DNA of 7,276 nucleotides from Aquincola sp. (GCA_029884035.1 JAOUIM010000177.1:1-7276), one strand, 5' to 3'. Positions 1 to 6,901 are shown, numbered from the stretch's first letter. Notes: generated by a model not told the origin, from the letters alone. A program made the numbers and translations.

Positions 1-2153
1 CGCCCGCCGCATCGCGCTACTCCTTCGACGAGGGCACCACGTGGTCCGCGCCGGTATTGCTGTCGCGCGATGCGGCGGGCGCGCCGACCGGTGGGCAGTC
101 GATCACCGCGCGCGATGCGCTGGCCTTCGTCGTCGACAACGAGAAGCCCAGTGTGTTCGCCCCGCCGGTCACCACCGGCCCGCGTGTCGTCGTCGCGTGG
201 AACAGCGCGTACTGTCCACCCGATCCCGCGGCGGGCAATGCCGGCGCCTACACGAATGCCACGCAAGGTGCAACGGACTTCGATGGTGACGGCACGCCAG
301 ATCGGCCCTTCCACTGCGTGTGGACGGCGATGACGGTCGATCCCGCGCTGGCGGCATGGGAGGTCCAGCAGCTCACGAATGGCCAGCGCGATGCCGTCAA
401 TGAAGTGGTCTCGGGCAGTTCCGCGGGCAATGCATTCGCGCTGGCTTGGCAGGAGGATCCAGCGGGCCTGCAGCCCGGCGAAGCGGAGGGGCGAGGCGAC
501 GGCGGCATGGGCTCGCATGTCACCGGGGGCACGAACATCTGGTACACGCACGCGCCGAGCCCAAGCGGTGCGACGCTGCGCTCGAACATCGCTCAGCTCA
601 GCGACAACAACGTGGTGGGCACCGGGCAGCCTGGCGCATCGCGGCCGCACCTGCAGCTCGCCGGAACGATGGCCGCCGTGGGATACGAGGAATCGGCGTG
701 CCCCGGCGGCAATGGTGGCAAGTGCATCGTCTACCACGCGTTCCCCTATTCGACGCACGACGCGAACTCATCCGGCACGGTCGTCAGCGACGTGACGAAG
801 CACTCGCGGCGCGTGCGCTTCGTGCTGCAGGGCGCGTCCGCGGCGGGCGCTTCGACCTTGCGCACCGTCGTGATGTGGCGCGAGTCGCCGGCCGCAGCAC
901 AGGCGGCGCCAGCCGACATCGTGGTGCGGCGCGGCCTGGTCGACGCGATCGCGCGACCGGGGTCGAACGGCTACCAGCCGGGCGACCTGCTGGCCGACGT
1001 GCCGCAAAACATGACCAACGTGGCCGCCGCGGGCGGCAACGCCAATGCGCACCGGGCGATCGTTCGCGGTGACTTCATCGGTCTCGCGTATGACCTGACG
1101 CCCAACATGGATGCGGCCAATCCCGAGAAGACGGCGAGCCCGTCGACGAATTACAACCTGTTCTTCACCCGGTCCACGGAGGGCGGTCACGCGGGAAGCT
1201 GGAGTGCACCGGCCAACCTGTCACGCGTCGAATCTCCCTCGCTGACCGTGGTCGAACCTCGGCTCGTGCCCACGCCAGGCACGATCGTGAATCCGCTGAC
1301 GGGGACGCCTGACGCTGGGGACACGCAGGACCCAAACGTCTTCTACGTGGCGTTTGCCACTGAGACCAACACGTTGGTCGGTGCATCGGGACGGGTGTAT
1401 GTGTCGCGATCGACCGACCAGGGCGTGAGCTTCGAGCCCTTTGTGCCTGTGTCACCGGGCTCCACCGGCCAGTCGGAGTCGCAATTGCGGCCCATGCCCG
1501 ATGGGTCGTCGGCGATGGTGTTGTGGATGGGCGAACAGTTGCCCGGCGACGCCAATTCGAAGGACGCGATGCACGCCTTGGTGACGCCGTTCGACATGCC
1601 CGATCTGCGGGTGAGTACACAGGACGTCACGTTCGTGGCGGGCAGTCAGAGCACGCTCACCGTGTCGGTCACGAACCATGGCACCGGAAATGCCCGCCAC
1701 GTCGTGGTCACCGGTTCAGTGCCGAACCATGTTCGCCTCGTTGGCATCAGCGAACCCAGCACATGCAGCATTCGCGGCTCTGAGTTCCGATGCGCGGTCC
1801 CCGAGCTTGCTGCTGCGCAGACCCGGACCGTCTCGGTGACGGTGGCGAGCAACGACGAGGGCAGCTACACCCTGAGTGCCGTTGCGAGCAGCGACGACCT
1901 GGATGAGGACGTCGTCGACAACACGTCCCTATCCAGGGTGCTTGCAAGCGCACCGGTGGCGGAGCCGCCGCCCGGTCCGGGCCCCGCACCGCTTCCGGCC
2001 GTCGACGAAGGCGGCGGATGCACGACCGCGGGCGGTCCGACACCGCTCGATCCGACACTGCCCATGTTGGCCGGCGTCGGCCTCATCGGAATGGGGCTTC
2101 GACGCGTCCTTGCGCGGGGTGGATGGATCCAGCAGCGGTCCGTCCGCGACTGA
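1..2153 (+). CDS. Partial exported protein: Asp-box (BNR) propeller, DUF11-like domain, JDVT-CTERM-like sorting tail
   Basis: The frame is open from base 3 to a TGA at 2151-2153 (716 residues seen), so the gene starts before the window. The first in-frame start-like codon, a TTG at 57, lies just after an intact motif and is not the real start. Seen: an exact Asp-box S-x-D-x-G-x-T-W (SFDEGTTW) at 21-44, a second one (STDQGVSF) at 1410-1433, a degenerate one ending in SW at 1173-1202, and an EF-hand/dockerin-like loop DFDGDGTPD at 276-302. Residues coded by about 1599-1940 resemble a DUF11/CARDB-type beta-sandwich with a TVSVTNHGTGNA-like strand. A Pro-rich linker and a GGGC/membrane/basic tail follow. 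Asp-boxes mark the blades of sialidase-like propellers, but I see no catalytic residues I could assign, so no enzyme activity is claimed. The protein probably acts at the cell surface or outside. It converges on the downstream minus-strand block and has lower third-position GC than korB. Domain type is fairly sure; function is unknown. Confidence 0.8.
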   Translation, partial: PAASRYSFDEGTTWSAPVLLSRDAAGAPTGGQSITARDALAFVVDNEKPSVFAPPVTTGPRVVVAWNSAYCPPDPAAGNAGAYTNATQGATDFDGDGTPDRPFHCVWTAMTVDPALAAWEVQQLTNGQRDAVNEVVSGSSAGNAFALAWQEDPAGLQPGEAEGRGDGGMGSHVTGGTNIWYTHAPSPSGATLRSNIAQLSDNNVVGTGQPGASRPHLQLAGTMAAVGYEESACPGGNGGKCIVYHAFPYSTHDANSSGTVVSDVTKHSRRVRFVLQGASAAGASTLRTVVMWRESPAAAQAAPADIVVRRGLVDAIARPGSNGYQPGDLLADVPQNMTNVAAAGGNANAHRAIVRGDFIGLAYDLTPNMDAANPEKTASPSTNYNLFFTRSTEGGHAGSWSAPANLSRVESPSLTVVEPRLVPTPGTIVNPLTGTPDAGDTQDPNVFYVAFATETNTLVGASGRVYVSRSTDQGVSFEPFVPVSPGSTGQSESQLRPMPDGSSAMVLWMGEQLPGDANSKDAMHALVTPFDMPDLRVSTQDVTFVAGSQSTLTVSVTNHGTGNARHVVVTGSVPNHVRLVGISEPSTCSIRGSEFRCAVPELAAAQTRTVSVTVASNDEGSYTLSAVASSDDLDEDVVDNTSLSRVLASAPVAEPPPGPGPAPLPAVDEGGGCTTAGGPTPLDPTLPMLAGVGLIGMGLRRVLARGGWIQQRSVRD
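2010..2120 (+). other. C-terminal protein-sorting signal, JDVT-CTERM-like
   Basis: The last ~50 residues of the exported protein have the three-part layout of a sorting tag: a Gly-rich motif with a single Cys (GGGC, 2010-2021), then LDPTLP leading into a hydrophobic stretch of about 15 residues rich in Leu, Gly and Met, then an Arg cluster (GLRRVLARGG). From memory, GGGC followed by [I/L]DPTL matches the JDVT-CTERM class, which is thought to be handled by a dedicated CPBP-type (glutamic) intramembrane protease (MrtJ). An unusual extra tail of about ten residues follows the basic cluster. The class name is recalled, not searched; a related class such as MYXO-CTERM is the alternative. Confidence 0.6.
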
Positions 2154-2177
2154 GTCAGGCATTGGCGCCACCGCCGG

Positions 2178-2903
2178 TCAGGTTCTTGGGCACTGACGGC
2201 CTGCACATGCCGTGACGCAGGCCGCCTTGCGAAGCATGATGCCGCCCGCAGTGCGTTCCACGCGCATCGCGAAGTCGAAGCGATCGACCTCGGCGCAGCA
2301 ATCCAGGTCGTCGGCGGGCAGGTTCGGATCGAGCCCGGCGCTGAACCGCCGGCCGAAGTCCGACTCGCGCACCCGTGCCGCGAAGGGCTCGCGCGGCGGA
2401 TCGTCGCCTCGCAGCAGCGCTTCGATCAGATCGGCACAGGCATGGTCCTCGTCGCCGTCGCGGTCGGCCCAGGTGCCGGTGACCACGAGGCCCACCGACG
2501 CGGGCGCCAGCTCGCGCAGCAACGCGGCGGTGGCGCTGGCGCAGACGAGGCTGCTCGCGAGTAACAGGCTGGCGTGCTCGCAGGCGAGCAAGGCTCGTGT
2601 GCCGCCGGCGGTGTAGAGGATCACGCGGCGACCGCGAAGGTCGCGTGACGCCAACTGCGACGGCGAGTTGCCCAGGTCGAGCCCGGGCGCCGGTGCGCCG
2701 CCGCCGACGGCGCCCACCGCCAGTGCGTTCGCGTCCTGCGCACGCAGCGCGCGCGCCGCGTCGACGGATGCAACCGCCACCACTTCACTCGCGCCGCGCG
2801 CGAGCGCGTAGGCTGCGGTGGTGAACGAGCGCAGCACGTCGATCACAACCACCGCGCCGTGCAGCTCGTCGCAGTACGGCAGGTCGCAGCGCAGGATCCT
2901 CAT
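2178..2903 (-). CDS. comB: ComB-family protein (2-phosphosulfolactate phosphatase-like)
   Basis: This encodes 241 residues from the ATG at 2903, about the usual length for ComB. In methanogens ComB is a Mg-dependent phosphatase that turns 2-phosphosulfolactate into sulfolactate on the way to coenzyme M; bacterial relatives are common and mostly of unknown substrate. Seen: VVVIDVLRSFTTA (residues 18-30), LDLGNSPSQ (75-83), a TAGGTRAL segment (98-105), an acidic DGDEDHACAD segment (149-158) and CCAEVDRFDFAM (202-213), all in the order expected for the family. The N-terminal extension back to 2975 is rejected because it would run into the upstream gene and lacks family similarity. The Shine-Dalgarno site before 2903 is poor. 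The C-terminal tail has three cysteines (229, 233, 238) in a short stretch, which is odd. It is the last gene of the minus-strand run, 46 bases after the Trp-rich gene. Family assignment is strong; reaction in this organism is inferred. Confidence 0.85.
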   Translation of the reverse strand: MRILRCDLPYCDELHGAVVVIDVLRSFTTAAYALARGASEVVAVASVDAARALRAQDANALAVGAVGGGAPAPGLDLGNSPSQLASRDLRGRRVILYTAGGTRALLACEHASLLLASSLVCASATAALLRELAPASVGLVVTGTWADRDGDEDHACADLIEALLRGDDPPREPFAARVRESDFGRRFSAGLDPNLPADDLDCCAEVDRFDFAMRVERTAGGIMLRKAACVTACAGRQCPRT

Positions 2904-2914
2904 CGGTGGCGCGG

Positions 2915-2939
2915 GCCGCGCGCGCACGGGCCGCGCGGC
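2915..2939. repeat. Short GC-rich inverted repeat before the comB-like gene
   Basis: GCCGCGCG at 2915-2922 is matched by its reverse complement at 2932-2939, giving an 8-bp stem with a 9-base loop in the 46-base gap between the Trp-rich gene and the comB-like gene. An 11-base direct repeat (CGGGCCGCGCG at 2912-2922 and 2927-2937) overlaps it. It has no T-run on either strand, so it is not a standard intrinsic terminator. It could fold near the start of the comB-like gene or be chance in such GC-rich DNA. Confidence 0.35.
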
Positions 2940-2949
2940 GCGTTGGCGC

Positions 2950-3171
2950 TCAGGCGTCGATCGGCACGCCGCCACCCCAATGGCTGATCCACTGGTCCCA
3001 CAGGTCCTGCTGCCAGTCGGCCATCGCGTGCTGCCAGGCGAGCATCGCCTGCCACTGCTCGGTGTAGGTGCGAAGCATCGCCTCGATCACGGCGTTGGCC
3101 GCGCCGAGATCCAGGTCGGGGGCGTCGGTGGCTATCGGGCGGGCGACGGCGATGGAGCGTTGTCGTGTCAT
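2950..3171 (-). CDS. Small tryptophan-rich helical protein, function unknown
   Basis: This encodes 73 residues. The start at 3171 is chosen because AAAGG lies 7 bases upstream (minus strand, 3179-3183) and begins in the stop codon of the preceding gene, suggesting coupled translation; the longer open frame to 3414 lies inside that gene and is rejected. Six tryptophans fall between residues 40 and 65 (40, 46, 53, 58, 61, 65) in a stretch with no proline, likely one long amphipathic helix with the Trp residues mostly on one face. The protein ends in GGGVPIDA. There is no signal peptide, no cysteine and no recognisable domain. The helix could bind a membrane, a polymer granule (phasin-like) or a partner protein; none of these is shown. 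Its tight place behind the cNMP-fold gene suggests a shared role with the oxidoreductase operon. Confidence 0.75.
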   Translation of the reverse strand: MTRQRSIAVARPIATDAPDLDLGAANAVIEAMLRTYTEQWQAMLAWQHAMADWQQDLWDQWISHWGGGVPIDA

Positions 3172-3178
3172 TGGGGTG

Positions 3179-3183
3179 CCTTT
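3179..3183 (-). promoter_or_regulatory. Ribosome binding site of the Trp-rich gene, overlapping the upstream stop
   Basis: On the minus strand AAAGG ends 7 bases before the ATG at 3171, and its first A is the last base of the TGA stop of the cNMP-fold gene. This site fixes the short start of the 73-residue protein and points to translational coupling. Confidence 0.55.
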
Positions 3184-3662
3184 CAGGTGCCCGCGCGCTT
3201 GGCCTTGGGCGAGTGCATGTCGTGCAGTTGGAGCCGCGTGGCCTGCAGGCGTTCCGACACCACGCCGAGCATCCGGTACATGAACGCGAAGCCGAACTCG
3301 GGGTCCGCACGACACGCGTCGAGCAGCCGCACGCCATCGAATGCCAGGGCCTGCACCGGCTCGAGCGCGCGCGCCTGGAAATACTTGCCGCGGCCCATCA
3401 GGATCGACGACCAACCGAGCTCGTCGCCCGCGCCCAGTGTCTGCACGCGCAGCACGTGGTCGGGCTCCTGCATCTCGAGCGCGACGCGGCCTGCGACGAT
3501 CAGGTAGAACTCGTGCGTGTCGTCGCCCTCGCGGAAGATGGTCTGGTCCGCGTCGAAGCTGACCTCGCGCGCCAGCGAGCGCAGCTTGTCGATGTGGTCG
3601 GGCCTGAATTCCTCGACGAAGGGGTGCTCGAGCAGCACCGAAACCAGGGAAGCGGCAGTCAT
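3183..3662 (-). CDS. Stand-alone cyclic-nucleotide-binding-fold protein without DNA-binding domain
   Basis: This encodes 159 residues from the ATG at 3662, preceded by a good Shine-Dalgarno. Residues ~10-120 form a CRP-type cNMP-binding beta-roll: LLEHPFVEEF start, FREGDDTHEFYLIVAGRVAL (hairpin with the conserved G-D and G-R-V), then LGAGDELGWSS for the phosphate-binding cassette. The cassette is not canonical: E81-L-G is present, but the Arg-Ser/Thr pair that grips the cyclic phosphate in CRP is not evident (K93-Y94 or G92-K93 lie there instead). Residues ~120-150 give the C-terminal helix, ending in ERLQATRLQLHDMH. No helix-turn-helix follows, so this is not a CRP/FNR transcription factor. 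I recall similar small proteins near oxidoreductase genes. It lies 20 bases after the 733-residue ferredoxin fusion and is probably a signal-sensing or structural partner of that system; the ligand is unknown. Confidence 0.85.
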   Translation of the reverse strand: MTAASLVSVLLEHPFVEEFRPDHIDKLRSLAREVSFDADQTIFREGDDTHEFYLIVAGRVALEMQEPDHVLRVQTLGAGDELGWSSILMGRGKYFQARALEPVQALAFDGVRLLDACRADPEFGFAFMYRMLGVVSERLQATRLQLHDMHSPKAKRAGT

Positions 3663-3669
3663 GGGTGGA

Positions 3670-3676
3670 TCACCTC
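3670..3676 (-). promoter_or_regulatory. Ribosome binding site of the cNMP-fold gene
   Basis: GAGGTGA on the minus strand ends 7 bases before the ATG at 3662, within the 20-base gap after the 733-residue gene. It is the best Shine-Dalgarno site in the window and decides this start over the longer frame to 3884, which overlaps the upstream gene. Confidence 0.7.
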
Positions 3677-3682
3677 GCGGGG

Positions 3683-5884
3683 CTAGAGGAAGGGCTTGGC
3701 GCGCTCGAGCAGTTCCTCGAGCCCGGGCTCGTTCGGGTCGCGCGGCTTGCCGGGATGAATGATCGCGACCTGGCACGACTCCGCGGCCTCGACGAGCTCG
3801 CGGTAGCTGCCGGCCTTGATGTCCTTGATGAACGCCTGCTTGTTGTCGTTGTACGCGAACATGCGCGGGTTGATCAGTTGGCACTCGTTGCAGCTCGGGC
3901 AGCGGATCGTCTCAATCCAGGCCTCGTCCGAAGTGTGCGCCACTGCGGGCTCGGCCTCGGCCGCGGATGCGGCGGCCTCGGCGCCCGCCGACGGGGCGGC
4001 GGGCTGCGTGGCCGGCGCCGCGGTCGCGCTGGCCGCGACGGCGGCCTGGCGGGCCCGTTCCTCGGCCAGCGCTCGCTCGGCATGCGAATCGTGGATGCCG
4101 CCATGCTCCTGCAGCCGGTGCCACAGCAGCAGGCAGGCCCGCGTCGCGCGCATCATCCGCGCGTCGACCAGCACCCGGTGCAGCCGGTCGTTGCCGTCGA
4201 CGGCCAGCAGGTAGGGCACGCGCTGCGCGGCCGCGGCCTCGTCGAGCGCGAGCCAGTCGGCCACCGGCAGCATGCCGGCGTGCCATTGCTCGCGCGGCAC
4301 GACGGCGAAGTGCGCGGCATGGCGCCGGTCGGTCAGCGCGAAGTCGGCATAGGTGAACCGCACCGGCTCGACCACGCGCTGCAGCGCCTCGTCCGCGTAC
4401 TCGAAAGGCTCCAGCGTCCAGTCGTCCTCGGGGTTGCGGTTGCCTTCGAGCGAGAAGCGCGCGGCCCAGTTGGCACCTGCCGCCGCGTCGTAGACGAAGA
4501 CCGGGAACGCGCGCGACTCGAGCGCCGCGGCCGCGGTGAGGTAGCGCGACAGCCCGGCGGCGGGTTGCGGCGAGCCCGCGAACACCGTGAACAGCGCCGG
4601 CTGCCGGCACGCCATGCCACGCGCCACGCGCGCCTGCAGCGCCGGCAGCGCCGAACTCGCGGCCTGAAGCACGAACATGCCGCCCAGCCCCATCGCCGTG
4701 GTCGCCAGGCGCGCGGCGCGAACGCCGAAGGCAAAGTGGCCGGTGCCGATCGAGGCCTCCTCGAGCAGGTCACTCACCTGCACCAGCACCTTGACCGGCA
4801 TGCCCGACGAGAGCATGTCGAGCAGCGCCCTGTTCTCGGGTGCGTCGTTGCGATCGGGCGGGATGCACACCAGGTAGTCGGGCAGCAGCGCGAGGTCGGC
4901 CGCGCCGAGCGAGGCCTCGTCGAAACGCGCGAACACCGCATCGTGCTCGGCTTCGACGTAGCGGCCGGCGACTTCAAGCTCGGCGATCGCAAGCGCCTTG
5001 ACGAGCTCGACCACGGCGCCAAGGCGTTCGCGCCAGGCCTGGATCGCGGCCGCGCATTCCCGGAACACAAATCCCTCGGGCAGCGCGCTGGCCGCGCCCA
5101 CTGCAGGCCAGAAATCCTGGCTCGACAGCACGCCCAGTGCCCACTCGATGCGGCGGCGCCGCGCGGCGGGGAGTTCGTCGGCGGGCGCGCGTCGCGCCAC
5201 CAGTCGCGACATCGCCTCGAAGTCGAACACCTGGTCGTGCAGGCCACCGACCGCGGCGCGCAGCGCCTGCGGCGCCTGCCCCGCCTGCGAATGCACCCAG
5301 GCGGCGCGGAGGATGTCCGACAGCTGCCGCATCAGCGCATCGGTCAGGCGGTGGAACTCGCGCGCCTTGGCCAGTTGCGCATGGCGCCAGGCCTGCGTCA
5401 GCAGGCGCGAGGGCAGGTGGTCGTCGCAGGCGACCAGCAGGCCGTCAAGCTTGAGTGAATCGGCCGCCTGCACGAGCACGCGCGACACCGCCTCGTCGGC
5501 CTCGCCGCGGTGCTGGCTCAGGTTCGTGGCCGCGTCGAGCCACAGGCCCGACAGCGTACCCTCCGCGCCCTCGAGCACCGCAGTGCGGATGTCGCGCTCC
5601 AGGCGCAGCAGGTGGCGGCGCAGGCGCTCGCCCTCGAGGCCGCGTGGCGCCAGCTCGGCGGCGAGACGGCTGACGACGGTGGCCAGCGGGATCGCGAATC
5701 CGTCGTCGCCCGGATCGTCGAGCAGCACCAGCGGGAAATCGTGGCGCAGGCGCGTGAGGTCGCGGTAAGGCGCCATCAGCGCCGGTTGCAGATCGGTGCC
5801 TTCCACCGGCGCGAGGTGCGGGCCCTCGCGCTGCCCCGCGGCGTGGAAGAGCAACTGGTCCGGGTGGGAGAGAGGGGCGTCCAT
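3683..5884 (-). CDS. PFOR-like (degenerate TPP-domain) protein fused to a C-terminal single-cluster ferredoxin
   Basis: This encodes 733 residues, start ATG at 5884, 24 bases after the korB-type stop; no clear Shine-Dalgarno is seen. Residues 1-330 are helical, without a domain I recognise. Residues ~335-600 resemble the C-terminal, TPP-binding part of NifJ-type pyruvate:ferredoxin oxidoreductase: MLSSGMPVKVLVQVSD (357-372) in place of the strand before the Mg/TPP loop, AMGLGGMFVLQAAS (397-410), CRQPALFTVFAGSP (426-439) like the NifJ segment PSLIIAYSPC, and SRAFPVFVYD with FSLEGNRNPEDDW (477-489). The GDGD motif and the NTGGQ-type loop are missing, so TPP catalysis is unlikely. Residues ~605-653 are an Ala-rich linker. 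Residues ~655-733 are a ferredoxin domain with C662-x2-C665-x2-C668 and C704, enough for one [4Fe-4S] cluster. The likely role is electron acceptor or scaffold for the KorAB-type enzyme encoded just upstream. Gene and ferredoxin are sure; the NifJ relation is by eye. Confidence 0.85.
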   Translation of the reverse strand: MDAPLSHPDQLLFHAAGQREGPHLAPVEGTDLQPALMAPYRDLTRLRHDFPLVLLDDPGDDGFAIPLATVVSRLAAELAPRGLEGERLRRHLLRLERDIRTAVLEGAEGTLSGLWLDAATNLSQHRGEADEAVSRVLVQAADSLKLDGLLVACDDHLPSRLLTQAWRHAQLAKAREFHRLTDALMRQLSDILRAAWVHSQAGQAPQALRAAVGGLHDQVFDFEAMSRLVARRAPADELPAARRRRIEWALGVLSSQDFWPAVGAASALPEGFVFRECAAAIQAWRERLGAVVELVKALAIAELEVAGRYVEAEHDAVFARFDEASLGAADLALLPDYLVCIPPDRNDAPENRALLDMLSSGMPVKVLVQVSDLLEEASIGTGHFAFGVRAARLATTAMGLGGMFVLQAASSALPALQARVARGMACRQPALFTVFAGSPQPAAGLSRYLTAAAALESRAFPVFVYDAAAGANWAARFSLEGNRNPEDDWTLEPFEYADEALQRVVEPVRFTYADFALTDRRHAAHFAVVPREQWHAGMLPVADWLALDEAAAAQRVPYLLAVDGNDRLHRVLVDARMMRATRACLLLWHRLQEHGGIHDSHAERALAEERARQAAVAASATAAPATQPAAPSAGAEAAASAAEAEPAVAHTSDEAWIETIRCPSCNECQLINPRMFAYNDNKQAFIKDIKAGSYRELVEAAESCQVAIIHPGKPRDPNEPGLEELLERAKPFL

Positions 5885-5908
5885 GGTGGCGCTTCGGTCG
5901 TCTTGGAT

Positions 5909-6901
5909 TCAGGCGGCGCGCGGCAATGCGGCATCGCCTTCGTCGGGCCAGATCGTGTACTTGTCCAGTTCGGCCTCGAGCCCGGCGCGCGTGAGTTCGG
6001 GCGAGCGCGGCGCGCCGGCGGCGCGCAGGTCCTCGTAGCACGGGATGTCCGGGTTGTGGTACAGGATGCCGACGGGAATCGGATCCTCGGTGCTGGCGAT
6101 CTCGCGCGCGGCGTTCAGGTCGAGCGGGTCGTGCTCGCGCTGGTTGCGATAGATGCGGCTGACCTCGGCGCTGGGCTGCAGGCCCTTCGCATGCGTCAGC
6201 ACCAGGGTCTTGCCGGGGTCATGCAGCCAGGGCTCGAACATCTTCGGCAGGAACTCGGGGCAGCGCTGGATGATGCGGATGAACGAGAAGCCGCGGTGCA
6301 GGAAGGCCTTGCGGACGATGTCGTAGAGCTGCTCGGGCATCCAGTCGACGCCCTGCGCGATGAACGACGCGTTCTGCACGCCCAGGCTCACCGTCAGCGG
6401 GTTGAGCGCCTCGAGCACCGCGCCGCGCGGCGTGGTGTTGCTCTTCAGTCCGACCGGCGATGTCGGCGAGGCCTGCTTCTTGGTCAATCCGTAGACATGG
6501 TTGTCGTGCAGGATGACCGTGAGGTTCATGTTGTAGCGGATGGCGTGGATCCAGTGTGCCGCGCCGATGCTGCAGCAGTCGCCGTCGCCGGTGTTGACGA
6601 ACACATGCAGGTCGGGCCGCGCCATCTTCACGCCCTCGGCGAGCGGGAACGCGCGGCCGTGGATGCCGTGAAAACCGTAGGTCTTCATGTAGTGCGGGAA
6701 GCGGCTCGAGCAGCCGATGCCGGAGACGAACACGGTGCGCTCGGGTGCCAGGTCCTGGTCGCGGCACAGGCGCTGCACGGCGGCCAGGATGGCGTTGTCG
6801 CCGCAGCCGGAGCACCAGCGCGGCACGCCGCCCTGGTAGTCCTCGAGGGCGTGATGCTCCTCGTGCAGGCGGATCACGCAGGAATGAAGTGCGGAGCCCA
6901 T
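5909..6901 (-). CDS. korB: 2-oxoacid:ferredoxin oxidoreductase, beta subunit (KorB type)
   Basis: This encodes 330 residues from the ATG at 6901; the longer frame to 6958 adds residues unlike the family and runs through an inverted repeat. It is the TPP- and iron-sulfur-carrying half of an enzyme that converts a 2-oxoacid plus CoA to acyl-CoA and CO2, reducing ferredoxin. Seen: CSGCGD (C30, C33), GIGCSSRFP (C64) and QRCPEF (C214), the four cysteines expected for the [4Fe-4S] cluster; GDGD (106-109) through DNHVYGLTKKQASPTS (133-148), the TPP/Mg motif; and NTTPRGAVLEALNP (155-168). The family usually has CPGCGD and GDGDALAIG; here there are CSGCGD and GDGDCCSIG, marking a distinct clade. The substrate (2-oxoglutarate, pyruvate or other) cannot be read from the sequence. 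The upstream gene is the matching alpha subunit. Confidence 0.92.
   Translation of the reverse strand: MGSALHSCVIRLHEEHHALEDYQGGVPRWCSGCGDNAILAAVQRLCRDQDLAPERTVFVSGIGCSSRFPHYMKTYGFHGIHGRAFPLAEGVKMARPDLHVFVNTGDGDCCSIGAAHWIHAIRYNMNLTVILHDNHVYGLTKKQASPTSPVGLKSNTTPRGAVLEALNPLTVSLGVQNASFIAQGVDWMPEQLYDIVRKAFLHRGFSFIRIIQRCPEFLPKMFEPWLHDPGKTLVLTHAKGLQPSAEVSRIYRNQREHDPLDLNAAREIASTEDPIPVGILYHNPDIPCYEDLRAAGAPRSPELTRAGLEAELDKYTIWPDEGDAALPRAA

Noticed and set aside
57..59. TTG at 57 as the start of the plus-strand gene
   Set aside because: The same frame is open to the window edge and carries an intact Asp-box (21-44) before this codon, so the gene begins upstream of the window.
2154..2177. Possible shared terminator in the convergent gap
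   Set aside because: Only an 8-base palindrome (TGGCGCCA at 2164-2171) is present, with no usable stem-loop and no T-run on either strand.
2904..2975. N-terminal extension of the ComB-like protein to an upstream ATG at 2975
   Set aside because: The extra residues are Arg/Ala/Pro-rich, unlike ComB N-termini, and would overlap the end of the Trp-rich gene; the ATG at 2903 directly precedes the family start.
3912..4610. Open frame on the minus strand within the 733-residue gene in another frame
   Set aside because: Arg/Ala-dominated composition without motifs; the overlapping frame carries the conserved PFOR-like and ferredoxin segments.
3665..5458. A 597-residue open frame on the plus strand opposite the ferredoxin-fusion gene
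   Set aside because: It is rich in Arg, Gly, His and Val with no recognisable domain, lies fully antisense to a gene with clear motifs, and is the kind of long antisense frame expected in very GC-rich coding DNA.
6219..6815. Open frame on the minus strand inside korB in another frame
   Set aside because: Arg-rich shadow; the korB frame carries the four cluster cysteines and the TPP motif.
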